Shown: positions 54,237 through 63,017 of the stretch, piece after piece
Layout: every line of letters begins with the position of its first letter
Position numbering within the stretch: position 1 is the first letter of the stretch
NCBI RefSeq assembly: GCF_011927625.1
Contig: NZ_JAATIZ010000002.1
Location: forward strand, 1 to 64,000
Reading direction: 5' to 3'
Source of the DNA: Paenalcaligenes hominis
GTDB taxonomy: Bacteria; Pseudomonadota; Gammaproteobacteria; Burkholderiales; Burkholderiaceae_B
DNA length: 64,000 nucleotides
The notes under the pieces: model-generated
Seen by the model: the letters and a program-made list of their open reading frames with translations, nothing else
Told to the model about the DNA's origin: nothing
The model's database searches: none
Translations under genes and position numbers: made by a program

Positions 54237-55712
54237 ATGACTCCTTTATCACAACAGATCTATAGCATTTGGATTGAGTATTGGCCTCATATTACTTTAG
54301 TCCTAAGTTTGGTAATTAGCATCCCTACCGCTATCCATGCCGCTATGAATAAGACAGAAGTGCGCGCTGCCATTGGTTGGGTAGGGGTCATTCTATTATC
54401 CCCTTATGCAGGGTCTATTTTGTATTTGATTGCGGGCATCAACCGTGTTCGTCAAACTCAAATTACTGGCCTACGTGATAATCAAATTAAAGAATACATT
54501 CGTTATAACGTATCCCCTATTACCGAGCTTAGTGATGAGTTCGGCCCCCAGTTTCAATCTCTTAAAACCTTAGGCGATGAAGTTAGCCGTTTTCAATTAC
54601 GTGGCGGCAATCATGTACAACTTTTAAAAGGCGGCGATGAAACCTACCCCGCCATGCTTGAGACCATCAATACCGCTACGCATTCTATCGCACTGCAAAG
54701 CTATATTTTTGATAATGATCGCCTTGGCATGCAGTTTGTGGACGCCTTAGAGCAAGCCCAACAACGCGGTGTGCAAATTCGCATCTTAATTGATGCCATT
54801 GGTGTGCAATATTCACGCCATCCCATTCATCGCGTTTTACGTAAAAAAGGCATCCCATGTGCGTTGTTTATGTCTATTCCGCTGTTGCCTCTTAGTTTCT
54901 TAAAGCGCCCATATGCCAATTTACGTAGTCACCGTAAAGTATTGATTGTAGATGGCTTTGTGGCCTTTACGGGCGGCATGAATATTCGTGAAGGTTTTTA
55001 CAGTGAATATACGCCCGAGCCAGCATTGGATACCCACTTCAAATTACAAGGTCCTATCGCAGCCCAACTTATTTCTGCGTTTGCCCATGACTGGGAGTTC
55101 ACTACAAAAGAAGAGCTAAGTTACGAGTTCTGGCGCCAAGATTCATGTGATGCCCCCCTGCCCCACGTGCCTGCACGTTGTATACGCTCTGGGCCTGACA
55201 GCTTTATTGCTAGCACTCATTCCATGCTATTAGGTGCATTGGCTATTGCCCAACAACACATTCGTATCCAATCCCCGTACTTCCTGCCCGATCAGGTGTT
55301 GCTTGGCGCCATTAATACAGCAGCAAGACGAGGGGTACGCGTTGATATTGTGATTCCAAAACAAAATAACTTGCAATTAGTCAGCCGTGCCATGCTGGCT
55401 CAAATTGACCAAGTGATCTCAGCTGGAGCCCATGTTTGGTTAGCTACGGGCAGTTTTAATCACTCCAAGCTCTTAACTATTGATGGTCAGTGGAGTTATG
55501 TCGGTTCGTCTAATCTAGACCCACGCAGTTTACGGCTTAATTTTGAATTAGATGTGGAAATTTATTGTCTAGACACCGCGCAAAAAATCCAAGACGCTAT
55601 CGATGCTGAAATTCAACATGCCGACGCTTTAACCCTCGAGCAATTAGAGCAAATGCCTTTTAAACAGCGCCTTTTGAACCGTGTCATTTGGTTAGCCAGC
55701 CCTTACCTCTAG
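54237..55712 (+). CDS. cls: Cardiolipin synthase (phospholipase D superfamily)
   Basis: This 491-residue protein has two N-terminal membrane helices (about residues 14-32 and 42-65), then two PLD domains. The first HKD motif is HRKVLIVDGFVAFTGGMN, the second HSKLLTIDGQWSYVGSSNLD. IRSGPDSFIASTHSMLL lies between them. It joins two phosphatidylglycerols into cardiolipin at the inner membrane. Lengths and motifs match ClsA-type enzymes. The ATG at 54237 has AAGGA about 11 bases upstream. Confidence 0.93.
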   Translation: MTPLSQQIYSIWIEYWPHITLVLSLVISIPTAIHAAMNKTEVRAAIGWVGVILLSPYAGSILYLIAGINRVRQTQITGLRDNQIKEYIRYNVSPITELSDEFGPQFQSLKTLGDEVSRFQLRGGNHVQLLKGGDETYPAMLETINTATHSIALQSYIFDNDRLGMQFVDALEQAQQRGVQIRILIDAIGVQYSRHPIHRVLRKKGIPCALFMSIPLLPLSFLKRPYANLRSHRKVLIVDGFVAFTGGMNIREGFYSEYTPEPALDTHFKLQGPIAAQLISAFAHDWEFTTKEELSYEFWRQDSCDAPLPHVPARCIRSGPDSFIASTHSMLLGALAIAQQHIRIQSPYFLPDQVLLGAINTAARRGVRVDIVIPKQNNLQLVSRAMLAQIDQVISAGAHVWLATGSFNHSKLLTIDGQWSYVGSSNLDPRSLRLNFELDVEIYCLDTAQKIQDAIDAEIQHADALTLEQLEQMPFKQRLLNRVIWLASPYL

Positions 55713-55790
55713 GTGAAAACGATACATCTTTACCTAGCTCATACAAAATTGTGTAGTATATGGGCAAATAACAATGACGAGAAGTAGACC

Positions 55791-56750
55791 ATGTCTAATT
55801 GCTTTTTAAAATCGTGGAGTGAGACTTACTTAGCCGAGCACCCACCTCGCACTAAATCCTTAGTGATGACGCTCTTTGGGGATGTCATCCGCCCCCACGG
55901 TGGCGCCCTCTGGTTAGGTAGTCTAATCCGTCTTTTAGCACCTTTTGGTATTAATGATCGTTTAGTGCGCACTAGTGTATATCGGCTAGCTGAAGAAGGC
56001 TGGCTCAGTGCTCAACGCGAGGGACGCCGCAGCATGTATACCTTACGTCCTCAAGCCTCACAACGTTTTCAAAAAGCGCACCAACGTATCTATACACCCA
56101 GTGATCTCACTTGGGATGGCGCCTGGACCCAAGTTTTTTTTCTTTCCGCTAGTATTAGCACTAAACAACGTGCTGACTTACGTAAAGCATTGCTTTGGGA
56201 GGGCTTTGGGGCCTTATCGCCATTTGCATTTATTCATCCTAGCCCCGATTTAAATGCACTCAATGCCCTCATCGAAGAAAGCCATTGCGCTCAGTCTGTC
56301 TATGTAGTGCAACAAAAAAATACCGAGCTTAGCCACAGCAAAGCATTGGCTCATTTAATTGATGAATGCTGGCAGCTAGACGAGGTCAGCCTGCGCTATT
56401 CTCGCTTTATCGAGCGGTTTGCTCCGGTATTAGCTTATTTACGCACCCAGCCTGTGCTTTCTGACGAGCTCGCTTTTGTGATGCGTACATTATTAATTCA
56501 TGAATACCGACGCGCCCAACTGCATGACCCGCAGCTGCCTTTAGAGCTATTGCCCAAAAGTTGGAGCGGCAAGCAAGCCTATGAAATTTGCCATCAGGTG
56601 TACCAACATTTGCTGGCCGGGTCGCAGACACATATTTTAGCTACGTTGCGCACGGAAGATGAAAACGCCCCCGAAGCAGATCGCTATTTTTATGAACGAT
56701 TTGGTGGCCTAGAGAAAACAAACAGAAACGGCTTGAAACAAGCGTCTTAA
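55791..56750 (+). CDS. paaX: PaaX-family transcriptional repressor
   Basis: This 319-residue protein has the N-terminal PaaX winged helix: RTKSLVMTLFGDVIRPHGGALWLGSL, read in parts, then NDRLVRTSVYRLAEEGWL and REGRRSMYTL. A central PaaX domain and a C-terminal domain with LPKSWSGKQAYEIC follow. PaaX represses phenylacetate catabolism genes and responds to phenylacetyl-CoA. No paa genes are in this window, so the targets are elsewhere or the protein has another role. The stop is 6 bases from the 3' end of the convergent tRNA-Arg. Confidence 0.87.
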   Translation: MSNCFLKSWSETYLAEHPPRTKSLVMTLFGDVIRPHGGALWLGSLIRLLAPFGINDRLVRTSVYRLAEEGWLSAQREGRRSMYTLRPQASQRFQKAHQRIYTPSDLTWDGAWTQVFFLSASISTKQRADLRKALLWEGFGALSPFAFIHPSPDLNALNALIEESHCAQSVYVVQQKNTELSHSKALAHLIDECWQLDEVSLRYSRFIERFAPVLAYLRTQPVLSDELAFVMRTLLIHEYRRAQLHDPQLPLELLPKSWSGKQAYEICHQVYQHLLAGSQTHILATLRTEDENAPEADRYFYERFGGLEKTNRNGLKQAS

Positions 56751-56756
56751 AAGATA

Positions 56757-56833
56757 TGGCGCGCCTGACAGGATTCGAACCTGTGACCGCCCGCTTAGAA
56801 GGCGGGTGCTCTATCCAACTGAGCTACAGACGC
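56757..56833 (-). tRNA. tRNA-Arg(TCT)
   Basis: The 5' GCGTCTG pairs with CAGGCGC (one G-T wobble). The anticodon loop CCTTCTAAG contains TCT, the T loop is GGTTCGAAT, the discriminator is G, and CCA is encoded at 56757-56759. A perfect TATAAT -10 box lies at 56846-56851 on the minus strand, between the tRNA and the deacetylase stop. Confidence 0.97.
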
Positions 56834-56860
56834 GTAAAAAAAGAGATTATACCTGATACA

Positions 56861-57589
56861 CTAATCTTTACCAGTCCGTTTTCTATTTTCGTACTGCGTT
56901 ACGACTTTACGCAAGAAATGCACTAAATGCGTGGAGCGCAGCACCGTAACGCGCGGTAAGGCATAGACGTCGTCATGCGCATGCGCTAAGCCTCGCTCTG
57001 TGGTGACGGCTCTTTTGTAACCCAAGGCAGCGACCTGAGCTTTCACCGCTGTGCTGACACTGCCGTAAGGGTAGCAAAAGGATTGCACCTCGGTTTGGAT
57101 AAGCTGTTCAAGATCAGACTTTGAACGCTGTAATTGTACTTGCACCTCATTGTCATCTAACTCGGCAAGGCGTTCATGAGATACGGTATGCGACCCGATT
57201 TCCTGACCTGCGTCTACCCAACGCAAAATGCTGTGCTCGTCCATGAGATCGGCCGATGGGCTGCCAGCACGCTGGGCCCACGTATTCTGTCCAGCTATTT
57301 CGCCCGACACAATAAAATTTGTGGAGCTAAAGCCTAGTTTTTTTAACACAGGCAAGGCGTTGTCATACACGTTTTGATAACCATCATCAAACGTAATGCC
57401 TACCACTCGACCGGTTTTTTGCCCCAATACATAAGGCTCAAGCTCGGCCAAAGACAGTCCGGTATACCCTAAACGCTTGAGCCACTGCATTTGTCTAGCA
57501 AAGCGTATAGGGTGCACCGTACTGCCCCGTAGTCGTGTGCCCTTAGGCGGGGGGACAGCAATTTGGTGATACATTAAAATAGGAATCAT
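56861..57589 (-). CDS. Polysaccharide deacetylase (CE4/NodB family)
   Basis: This 242-residue protein has the NodB motifs GITFDDGYQNVYDN (metal Asp pair) and IGSHTVSHERLAEL (HxxxH), with SFCYPYG further on. There is no clear signal peptide: the frame begins MIPILMYHQIAVPP, a common start for this subfamily. It would remove acetyl groups from N- or O-acetylated sugars, but the polymer is unknown and no polysaccharide cluster is adjacent. The gene is divergent from phospholipase A. Confidence 0.9.
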   Translation of the reverse strand: MIPILMYHQIAVPPPKGTRLRGSTVHPIRFARQMQWLKRLGYTGLSLAELEPYVLGQKTGRVVGITFDDGYQNVYDNALPVLKKLGFSSTNFIVSGEIAGQNTWAQRAGSPSADLMDEHSILRWVDAGQEIGSHTVSHERLAELDDNEVQVQLQRSKSDLEQLIQTEVQSFCYPYGSVSTAVKAQVAALGYKRAVTTERGLAHAHDDVYALPRVTVLRSTHLVHFLRKVVTQYENRKRTGKD

Positions 57590-57700
57590 TACGGCTTCCC
57601 CTTAACGAAAAAATAGATGGTAATAAATAGTTGAATATGTCTTTAAATGGTTAACTCAGTGGTAAATTAGGGCTATTTTGATTTTCTTATTGCACCCACC

Positions 57701-58915
57701 ATGGATGGTATGTACCGTTTTTCTTCACTTATCTCTTTACTGTGGCTCATACTCTACCAATCTTTGGCCAATGCTGCCACAAGCTTTTCTGTGGATCCGC
57801 CTACCGCACAAGCCAATCAGCCTATTACTGTTCGAGCCATCTATATTAACGACACCACCGAAGCCACCGAATGGACCCCACCCCAACAATTGATCTTGCG
57901 TTGGCACACTGAACACGGTGCATCAGTGCAAGCGCTAGCCACGCCTACCGAGACTTACCCAACTCGGCATGTACCTGTTAATGGCTTTGCGCAAGCAGAA
58001 TGGCAAACCCAAGTACCCGCATTCGCGACGGGGATCCGTACCTTAGCTATCGATGGTTCGCCTCAACTTCTTGCTCTAGAAATCAAAGCGCCCACGTTTG
58101 CGAAAACGGCTGCCCCCACCACTCCGACTACCATCGAGCCTGCTATCCATGCTATTGCCACCGGCAAAAACGCTGAGCCCTCTTTAACGGCGTTTGAACA
58201 AGTGCGAAATGCTTTATCTGTTTATGAGCCGATGTATTTTATTTTTGGTACTCGGCCCGATAGTCATGCTCGATTTCAAATTAGTTTTAAATACCGCCTC
58301 TTGAATCCAAAGTCTGTGCAGACCAGTCGTTTTTACCATCATTTCTATTTAGGTTATACACAACGCTCACTTTGGGATCTAGGCAGCGACTCCTTGCCTT
58401 TTGTGGATAGCTCCTACAATCCAAGCCTATTTTGGTACCAAGAAAAAATGTGGCAAACGGCTGCATCCCCTTTTTACTTGGGCTTAAACGCTGGCGTAGA
58501 ACATGAGTCCAACGGTAAAAGTGGAGCTAGCTCTCGCTCTTTAAACGATTTTTATCTGCAGCCTGAACTGAACTACACCTTTGCGAATGGTAGCCAATTG
58601 CGTTTTATGCCTCGATTTAAACACTATGTGGGGGTAAGTGCTGAAAACGCTGATTACAAAGACTATATGGGTTCAGTTAATTGGCGTCTTCGTTGGCAAC
58701 AAGCCAATGGTCTCAGTCTGATGGGTAGCTACCACCAAGGCAAGCAAGGTCGTCGCACTAAACAACTTGATGTGGCTTGGCCTCTAAAACGTACGCCATT
58801 GAACTTAAATGGGTATTTATATGCGCAATATCTAAATGGCTACGGTGAAACCTTATTGCACTACAACAAAACTAATCAATCTCAGGTACGAATAGGCATT
58901 GCGCTAACGCCCTAG
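57701..58915 (+). CDS. pldA: Outer membrane phospholipase A
   Basis: This 404-residue protein has an N-terminal signal peptide (about residues 5-26, ending LANAA) and a periplasmic Pro/Thr-rich region to about residue 165. A 12-strand-type barrel follows, with YFIFGTRPDSHARFQISFKYRLL and the catalytic His-Ser segment EHESNGKSGASSRSLNDFYL. The enzyme hydrolyses outer-membrane phospholipids that reach the outer leaflet. The N-terminal extension before the barrel is longer than in E. coli but usual in betaproteobacteria. ATG 57710 is an alternative start. Confidence 0.9.
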   Translation: MDGMYRFSSLISLLWLILYQSLANAATSFSVDPPTAQANQPITVRAIYINDTTEATEWTPPQQLILRWHTEHGASVQALATPTETYPTRHVPVNGFAQAEWQTQVPAFATGIRTLAIDGSPQLLALEIKAPTFAKTAAPTTPTTIEPAIHAIATGKNAEPSLTAFEQVRNALSVYEPMYFIFGTRPDSHARFQISFKYRLLNPKSVQTSRFYHHFYLGYTQRSLWDLGSDSLPFVDSSYNPSLFWYQEKMWQTAASPFYLGLNAGVEHESNGKSGASSRSLNDFYLQPELNYTFANGSQLRFMPRFKHYVGVSAENADYKDYMGSVNWRLRWQQANGLSLMGSYHQGKQGRRTKQLDVAWPLKRTPLNLNGYLYAQYLNGYGETLLHYNKTNQSQVRIGIALTP

Positions 58916-58935
58916 GGCCTTTTTTAGCAAAAGGC

Positions 58936-58965
58936 TTGCTTTTTAAAAACAATACATGCTATAGT
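58936..58965 (+). promoter_or_regulatory. Promoter of tRNA-Pro
   Basis: TTGCTT (58936-58941) and TATAGT (58960-58965) are spaced by 18 bases, and the tRNA starts 10 bases after the -10 box. The same TATAGT box precedes tRNA-Ser. Confidence 0.6.
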
Positions 58966-58974
58966 TAAATCTTT

Positions 58975-59051
<77 letters not shown>

Positions 59052-59069
59052 AGAATTCTCAAAGAAAAC

Positions 59070-59106
59070 AAGGGTTTATGCAATAAAACGCATAAGCCCT
59101 TTTTTC
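59070..59106 (+). terminator. Rho-independent terminator of tRNA-Pro
   Basis: AAGGGTTTATGC pairs with GCATAAGCCCTT (one G-T wobble) around an 8-base loop and is followed by six Ts. Confidence 0.9.
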
Positions 59107-59201
59107 TTTTCTGTGGCCATAATTTGGCAATCATTTCACCTTCTTTGTTTTCACCTTGCTTTCACTCTGTGCAAACGGTTCCACTCAGACTAGAATAGCG
59201 T

Positions 59202-59220
59202 TAATAGTAATCATTATCAT
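59202..59220 (+). promoter_or_regulatory. Fur-box-like site upstream of the TRAP transporter operon
   Basis: TTAATAGTAATCATTATCA contains ATCATTATC, a perfect half of the Fur consensus, with a weaker left half. It lies 57 bases before the first TRAP gene. Iron control of this operon is an inference. Confidence 0.45.
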
Positions 59221-59276
59221 TGTTATACTCATCAGTTTTATAGCAGCACGACTACAAGCGTGTTGAGACTTAGCAC

Positions 59277-59870
59277 ATGGAACACCTTTACCGCCCTACC
59301 CCCGCTAATGCGACGACCTCTCATCGCCTGCACCGTCTTAGTCACGCCCTGGCCGCGTTTGAAATATATGCTGCTGCGAGCTGCTTAGGCCTAATTTTTC
59401 TCCTGTTGCTGCTAAATATACTGACTCGTCTAGCTAGCCACTCTCTTTACTGGATTGACGAAGCAGCGGTAAGTTTGATGGTGTGGATGGCGTTATTTGC
59501 TGCTTCCGCCGGTATTCATTACCGGTCAGCCATTGCCATTACATTACTCAAAGATCGCCTGAGCCCCTCTTTACACCATGGCCTAACTCTCATAGTCGAT
59601 GTCTGCTTGAGCCTATTTTTTGTCGTTTTTCTTTATTTGTTAATTCTGGCCTTTGACCCCTTTACGCTCTTGGTGAAATACCAAGGCGATACCCATGCTT
59701 TTGCTGCTGCGCAACTCAATTTTATTTATGACGAGCCCACTATGACCTTAGGCATAAAAAAAGGATGGGTTTGGTTGATCTTGCCGTGGTTTGCGGTCTG
59801 CGGTTTATTTCATAGCGGTGTAAACGTGCTTTGTGCGATTTGTCAGCGCCGTCCCCAAGGGGAGCACTGA
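59277..59870 (+). CDS. dctQ: TRAP transporter small permease subunit
   Basis: This 197-residue protein has four membrane helices (about residues 38-60, 70-88, 106-128 and 157-180). The DctQ motif between helices 2 and 3, WIDEAAVSLMVWMALFAASAG followed by HYRSAIAI, is plain. It stabilises the large permease in the inner membrane. It is the first gene of a dctQ-M-P order, 3 bases ahead of dctM. The ATG at 59277 has only a weak ribosome site. Confidence 0.9.
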   Translation: MEHLYRPTPANATTSHRLHRLSHALAAFEIYAAASCLGLIFLLLLLNILTRLASHSLYWIDEAAVSLMVWMALFAASAGIHYRSAIAITLLKDRLSPSLHHGLTLIVDVCLSLFFVVFLYLLILAFDPFTLLVKYQGDTHAFAAAQLNFIYDEPTMTLGIKKGWVWLILPWFAVCGLFHSGVNVLCAICQRRPQGEH

Positions 59871-59873
59871 ACC

Positions 59874-61136
59874 ATGGTCGCTGTGGGTTTTTTTATGTTG
59901 TTGGCACTGAGTGTTCCCATTGCTTTTGTTTTAGCTATGACGGCGTTGGCTTATATTTATGCAAGCGACAACTTGGTGTTATTAAGCTCTTATCCATTAC
60001 AGTTTTTTGGTGGGCTAGAAAACTATGGTCTGCTGGCTTTACCGCTGTTTATTTTATTAGGCGAATGCATGCATGAAGGGGGCATTGCCCGCCGCTTAAT
60101 GGGGGCTGCTGCGGCTTTTATTGGTTCAGTACGGGGTGGCATGGCTTACATCAATCTACTGGCTAACATGATGATGGCCTCTATTTTGGGCTCTACCGTT
60201 GCTCAAATCACCATCATGATGCGCTTAGCCGTACCGGAAATGGAAAAAGTGGGCTATAGCAAAGAGGATGCTGTCACTATTACCGCAGTTGGTGGCTTGC
60301 TTGCCCCGATCATTCCTCCTTCCATGCTTTTTATTATTTATGGGGTCATAGCCCAAATCTCTATTGGCGATTTATTTATCGCGGGGATTTTGCCAGGAGT
60401 GCTCTTGAGCGTAGGGTTTTTGGCTTTTATAGGGTGGTTAGCCCGCAAAAAGTCGTATCCGCAAACGCCCCAGTACGCCTTCAAAACTCGCTGTCGCCTT
60501 GTGCTGGACGGCCTCCCTGCCGCGGCCATCCCTTTGATTATTATTAGTTGTATTTTAGGAGGGGTGGCTACCCCTACTGAATCGGCCACCTTAGCTTGCA
60601 TTAGCTCGATCCTAATCGGCCGATTTATCTATAAAGAGTTGAATTTTCGTTTTATCTGGCCTGCGCTCATTCGTGCTGCCCAAAACTCAGCACTAGTCCT
60701 ATTGCTTATTGCCGCCTCACAAGTCTTTGGTTGGGTGATTACCTTTGAAAACCTACCAACCCTGTTTGCCACATGGATTCAAAGCATCGCTACGGAGCCC
60801 ACCACCTTTTTATGCATTGTCATTGTGGCCTTGCTATTAGCTGGCATGGTTATGGACCCGATTCCCATTATTATTTTGGTCGTACCCGTGCTTCTGCCAG
60901 TAGCGACTACGGTGTATCACATTGACCCATTCCACTTTGGTGTGGTGCTGTGCTTAAGTTTAGTCGTTGGCTTACTCACACCCCCTATAGGTTCTGCACT
61001 ATTCGTTTCGGCCTCTTTGTCAGGTCTTAAAGCAGAGCGCATTGCTTGGTTAGCTACGCCCTACCTTTTCATTGCACTGGGCGTTATTTTACTCATCACC
61101 TTTTTTCCTTCCTTGGCTACTTTTTTGGTGCATTAG
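59874..61136 (+). CDS. dctM: TRAP transporter large permease subunit
   Basis: This 420-residue protein has about 12 membrane segments and typical DctM text: MLLALSVPIAFVLAMTALAY, LPLFILLGECMHEGGIARRL, GGLLAPIIPPSMLFIIYGVI and GGVATPTESATLAC. It transports the ligand delivered by DctP, driven by a sodium or proton gradient. It starts 3 bases after dctQ. The frame is complete. Confidence 0.94.
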   Translation: MVAVGFFMLLALSVPIAFVLAMTALAYIYASDNLVLLSSYPLQFFGGLENYGLLALPLFILLGECMHEGGIARRLMGAAAAFIGSVRGGMAYINLLANMMMASILGSTVAQITIMMRLAVPEMEKVGYSKEDAVTITAVGGLLAPIIPPSMLFIIYGVIAQISIGDLFIAGILPGVLLSVGFLAFIGWLARKKSYPQTPQYAFKTRCRLVLDGLPAAAIPLIIISCILGGVATPTESATLACISSILIGRFIYKELNFRFIWPALIRAAQNSALVLLLIAASQVFGWVITFENLPTLFATWIQSIATEPTTFLCIVIVALLLAGMVMDPIPIIILVVPVLLPVATTVYHIDPFHFGVVLCLSLVVGLLTPPIGSALFVSASLSGLKAERIAWLATPYLFIALGVILLITFFPSLATFLVH

Positions 61137-61167
61137 CCTAATCACTCTTTTATTGATAGAGACACGT

Positions 61168-62157
61168 ATGAAACGTACCTTATGCTCTTTGTTAAAAAGC
61201 CTTGTTATTAGCAGTGCTTTAATCAGTTCATCGTTTGCTGCGGATTTACGGTTAGGGCTTATCACGCCCCCTTCGCATCAATGGAGCATTTCAGCCAACG
61301 AACTTGCTCAAGAACTCAAAGAAAAAAGTAACGGGGAAATTAACCTGTTGGTGTTTCCTTCGGGGCAACTGGGCAGTGAAGCGCAAATGCTGCAGCAACT
61401 GCAAAGTGGTGCATTAGATATGGCTTTTTTAGTGGCTGGCGAAATTGCAAACCGACGCCCTAATTATGCCGCCTTATTTGCCCCCTATTTAGTCGATACG
61501 CCAGCAGAGGTCAGTCAATTATTGCAAGGCCCAACTGCTACGAAAATGCTAGAAGAGCTAAATAGTCTAGGGCTAGTTGGATTAGGCTATGGCATGGCCG
61601 GTATGCGACAAATACTGGTGCGCCAAGACCTCCAATCTGCCGACCAGCTTAAAGGCAAAAAAATTCGCACTATTCCTATTGAACCCGAATTAGATTTTTG
61701 GCGTAAAGTGGGTGCAGCGCCTACTCCGATGCCGCTCCCAGCTTTATACGATGCCTTTGCTAATGGCCAAATTGACGGCATGCAAATCGACTTTGAAGGG
61801 TCGTGGAATGTGAAATATATTGATAATGCAAAAACCGTACTGCATTCTAATCACATGATGCTGCCGATGGTAGCCGTGGCATCCGCTCGTAAATGGGGGC
61901 AGATGTCAGCCGAACAAAAAGAGTTAATTAGCAGCCTTACTAGTAAACACCTGCAACAGATTATCTTAGCGTATGAAAAAATCGATGCCGATTACTTAGC
62001 ACAAATTGAAGCCAACAGTTCAGCAAAAATCTTGACTACTGATCGAGCCTTTTTTGGTGACAGTGTGGATACATGGTATGAAGAATGGCGAAAAAAATCG
62101 CCCGTTTTAAGCCAGCTTGAGTCCGAAGCAGCTGCCATCAAGGCGCAAACTAACTAA
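61168..62157 (+). CDS. dctP: TRAP transporter solute-binding protein
   Basis: ATG 61168 (MKRTLCSLLKS) is preferred over the earlier in-frame ATG inside dctM, because a signal peptide follows, ending SSSFAADL; the length is 329 residues. It has the DctP features SANELAQELKEKSNGEINLLV, GQLGSEAQMLQQLQSGALDM and LKGKKIRTIPIEPELDFW, with the conserved Arg that binds a carboxylate in the LKGKKIR region. The ligand is unknown. Placing the receptor gene last is less common than first. A hairpin follows at 62191. Confidence 0.92.
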   Translation: MKRTLCSLLKSLVISSALISSSFAADLRLGLITPPSHQWSISANELAQELKEKSNGEINLLVFPSGQLGSEAQMLQQLQSGALDMAFLVAGEIANRRPNYAALFAPYLVDTPAEVSQLLQGPTATKMLEELNSLGLVGLGYGMAGMRQILVRQDLQSADQLKGKKIRTIPIEPELDFWRKVGAAPTPMPLPALYDAFANGQIDGMQIDFEGSWNVKYIDNAKTVLHSNHMMLPMVAVASARKWGQMSAEQKELISSLTSKHLQQIILAYEKIDADYLAQIEANSSAKILTTDRAFFGDSVDTWYEEWRKKSPVLSQLESEAAAIKAQTN

Positions 62158-62190
62158 AACCAAACAAAATACCACGGCTGCCAACCAGCG

Positions 62191-62222
62191 CCCGCCACGT
62201 TAAATGATTACTGTGGCGGGTT
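62191..62222. terminator. Hairpin between the TRAP operon and the convergent binding-protein gene
   Basis: CCCGCCAC and GTGGCGGG form an 8-bp stem with a 14-base loop, followed by TTCATTATTTT on the plus strand. It probably terminates the TRAP transcript. Confidence 0.6.
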
Positions 62223-62240
62223 CATTATTTTCATTATTGT

Positions 62241-62963
62241 CTACAAGGCTACATTAGCCCCATGCTGGCCGCTACGACGCAACGCTTCGGCCACAAATCC
62301 CGTTTTTTTCATTTCCTCGATAAACCCACTGACATAGGCCAAGGCCGCCTCACGCCCCTTAGGCAAAGCCATCGCTTGATAAATAGCGGTGTAATAATCA
62401 TCGAGCACGCGATAGGCGCTTTGACCTGTTGCAAAGTCCATCAAGGTTTGACGCACGCCGCCTACAGCGTCCAGACTTTGATCAACAAACCCATGAATGG
62501 CAGCATTAGAGGTAGGAAAGCGCACGAGCTCGGCATGTTGAATAGCCCGCGATAAGTACAACTCATAGGCAGCGCCTTGACCCACGGCAATGCGCACCCC
62601 TTCACGATCCAAATCGGCTACGCTATACCATGCACTGTTTTCACGTACTAAATAGGTGCCTTCGATTTGCACATATGCCTTAGTGAAGTCAATGTGCTCA
62701 CCGCGTTTTGGGTCAATGGCCATAAAGGCAAGGTCCCAGGCCTGCGTATTGGCAGCCTCTGCCACCTTTGCTGCTGCCTCGTAGCTAATAAACCGAGGCA
62801 CTATTCCTAAGCGCCGGGCCAGTTCGCGCGCCAAGTCGGGTGCAACCCCTTGCGGGATGCCATCAGCACCGCGCTGCACCAGCACCCCATTGCCATAATT
62901 TAATGCAACTCGCAACTCGCCAGAAGGCGCGAGCTGTTGCATAACGATTTGCTGCTCTTGCAT
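62241..62963 (-). CDS. Solute-binding protein family 3 domain protein without signal peptide
   Basis: ATG 62963 (MQEQQIVMQQLAPSG) follows AGGAG by 7-8 bases, so the start at 62981 inside the IS end is discarded; the length is 240 residues. The type II periplasmic-binding fold shows GELRVALNYGNGVL, GVAPDLARELARRLGI, AWDLAFMAIDPKRGEHIDFTKAY and the hinge region VRIAVGQGAAYELYL. No signal peptide is present, so it may act in the cytosol. Similar leaderless proteins are common in Bordetella relatives. The IS605-type end stops only about 12 bases before the ribosome site, so the native promoter may be displaced. Confidence 0.82.
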   Translation of the reverse strand: MQEQQIVMQQLAPSGELRVALNYGNGVLVQRGADGIPQGVAPDLARELARRLGIVPRFISYEAAAKVAEAANTQAWDLAFMAIDPKRGEHIDFTKAYVQIEGTYLVRENSAWYSVADLDREGVRIAVGQGAAYELYLSRAIQHAELVRFPTSNAAIHGFVDQSLDAVGGVRQTLMDFATGQSAYRVLDDYYTAIYQAMALPKGREAALAYVSGFIEEMKKTGFVAEALRRSGQHGANVAL

Positions 62964-62974
62964 AGTGTGTCTCC

Positions 62975-63017
62975 TTGACATCCTCCCCCGCCTAAAGGCC
63001 GGGGATTCCTACGGCGC
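62975..63017 (-). mobile_element. Right end of an IS605-family element with subterminal hairpin
   Basis: The plus-strand text TTGACATCCTCCC is followed by GCCTAAAGGC with flanking C and G runs that form an imperfect hairpin. This is a very common end for tnpB-carrying elements. It directly follows the tnpB stop. An omega-RNA for TnpB would be expected to overlap this end. Confidence 0.8.
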
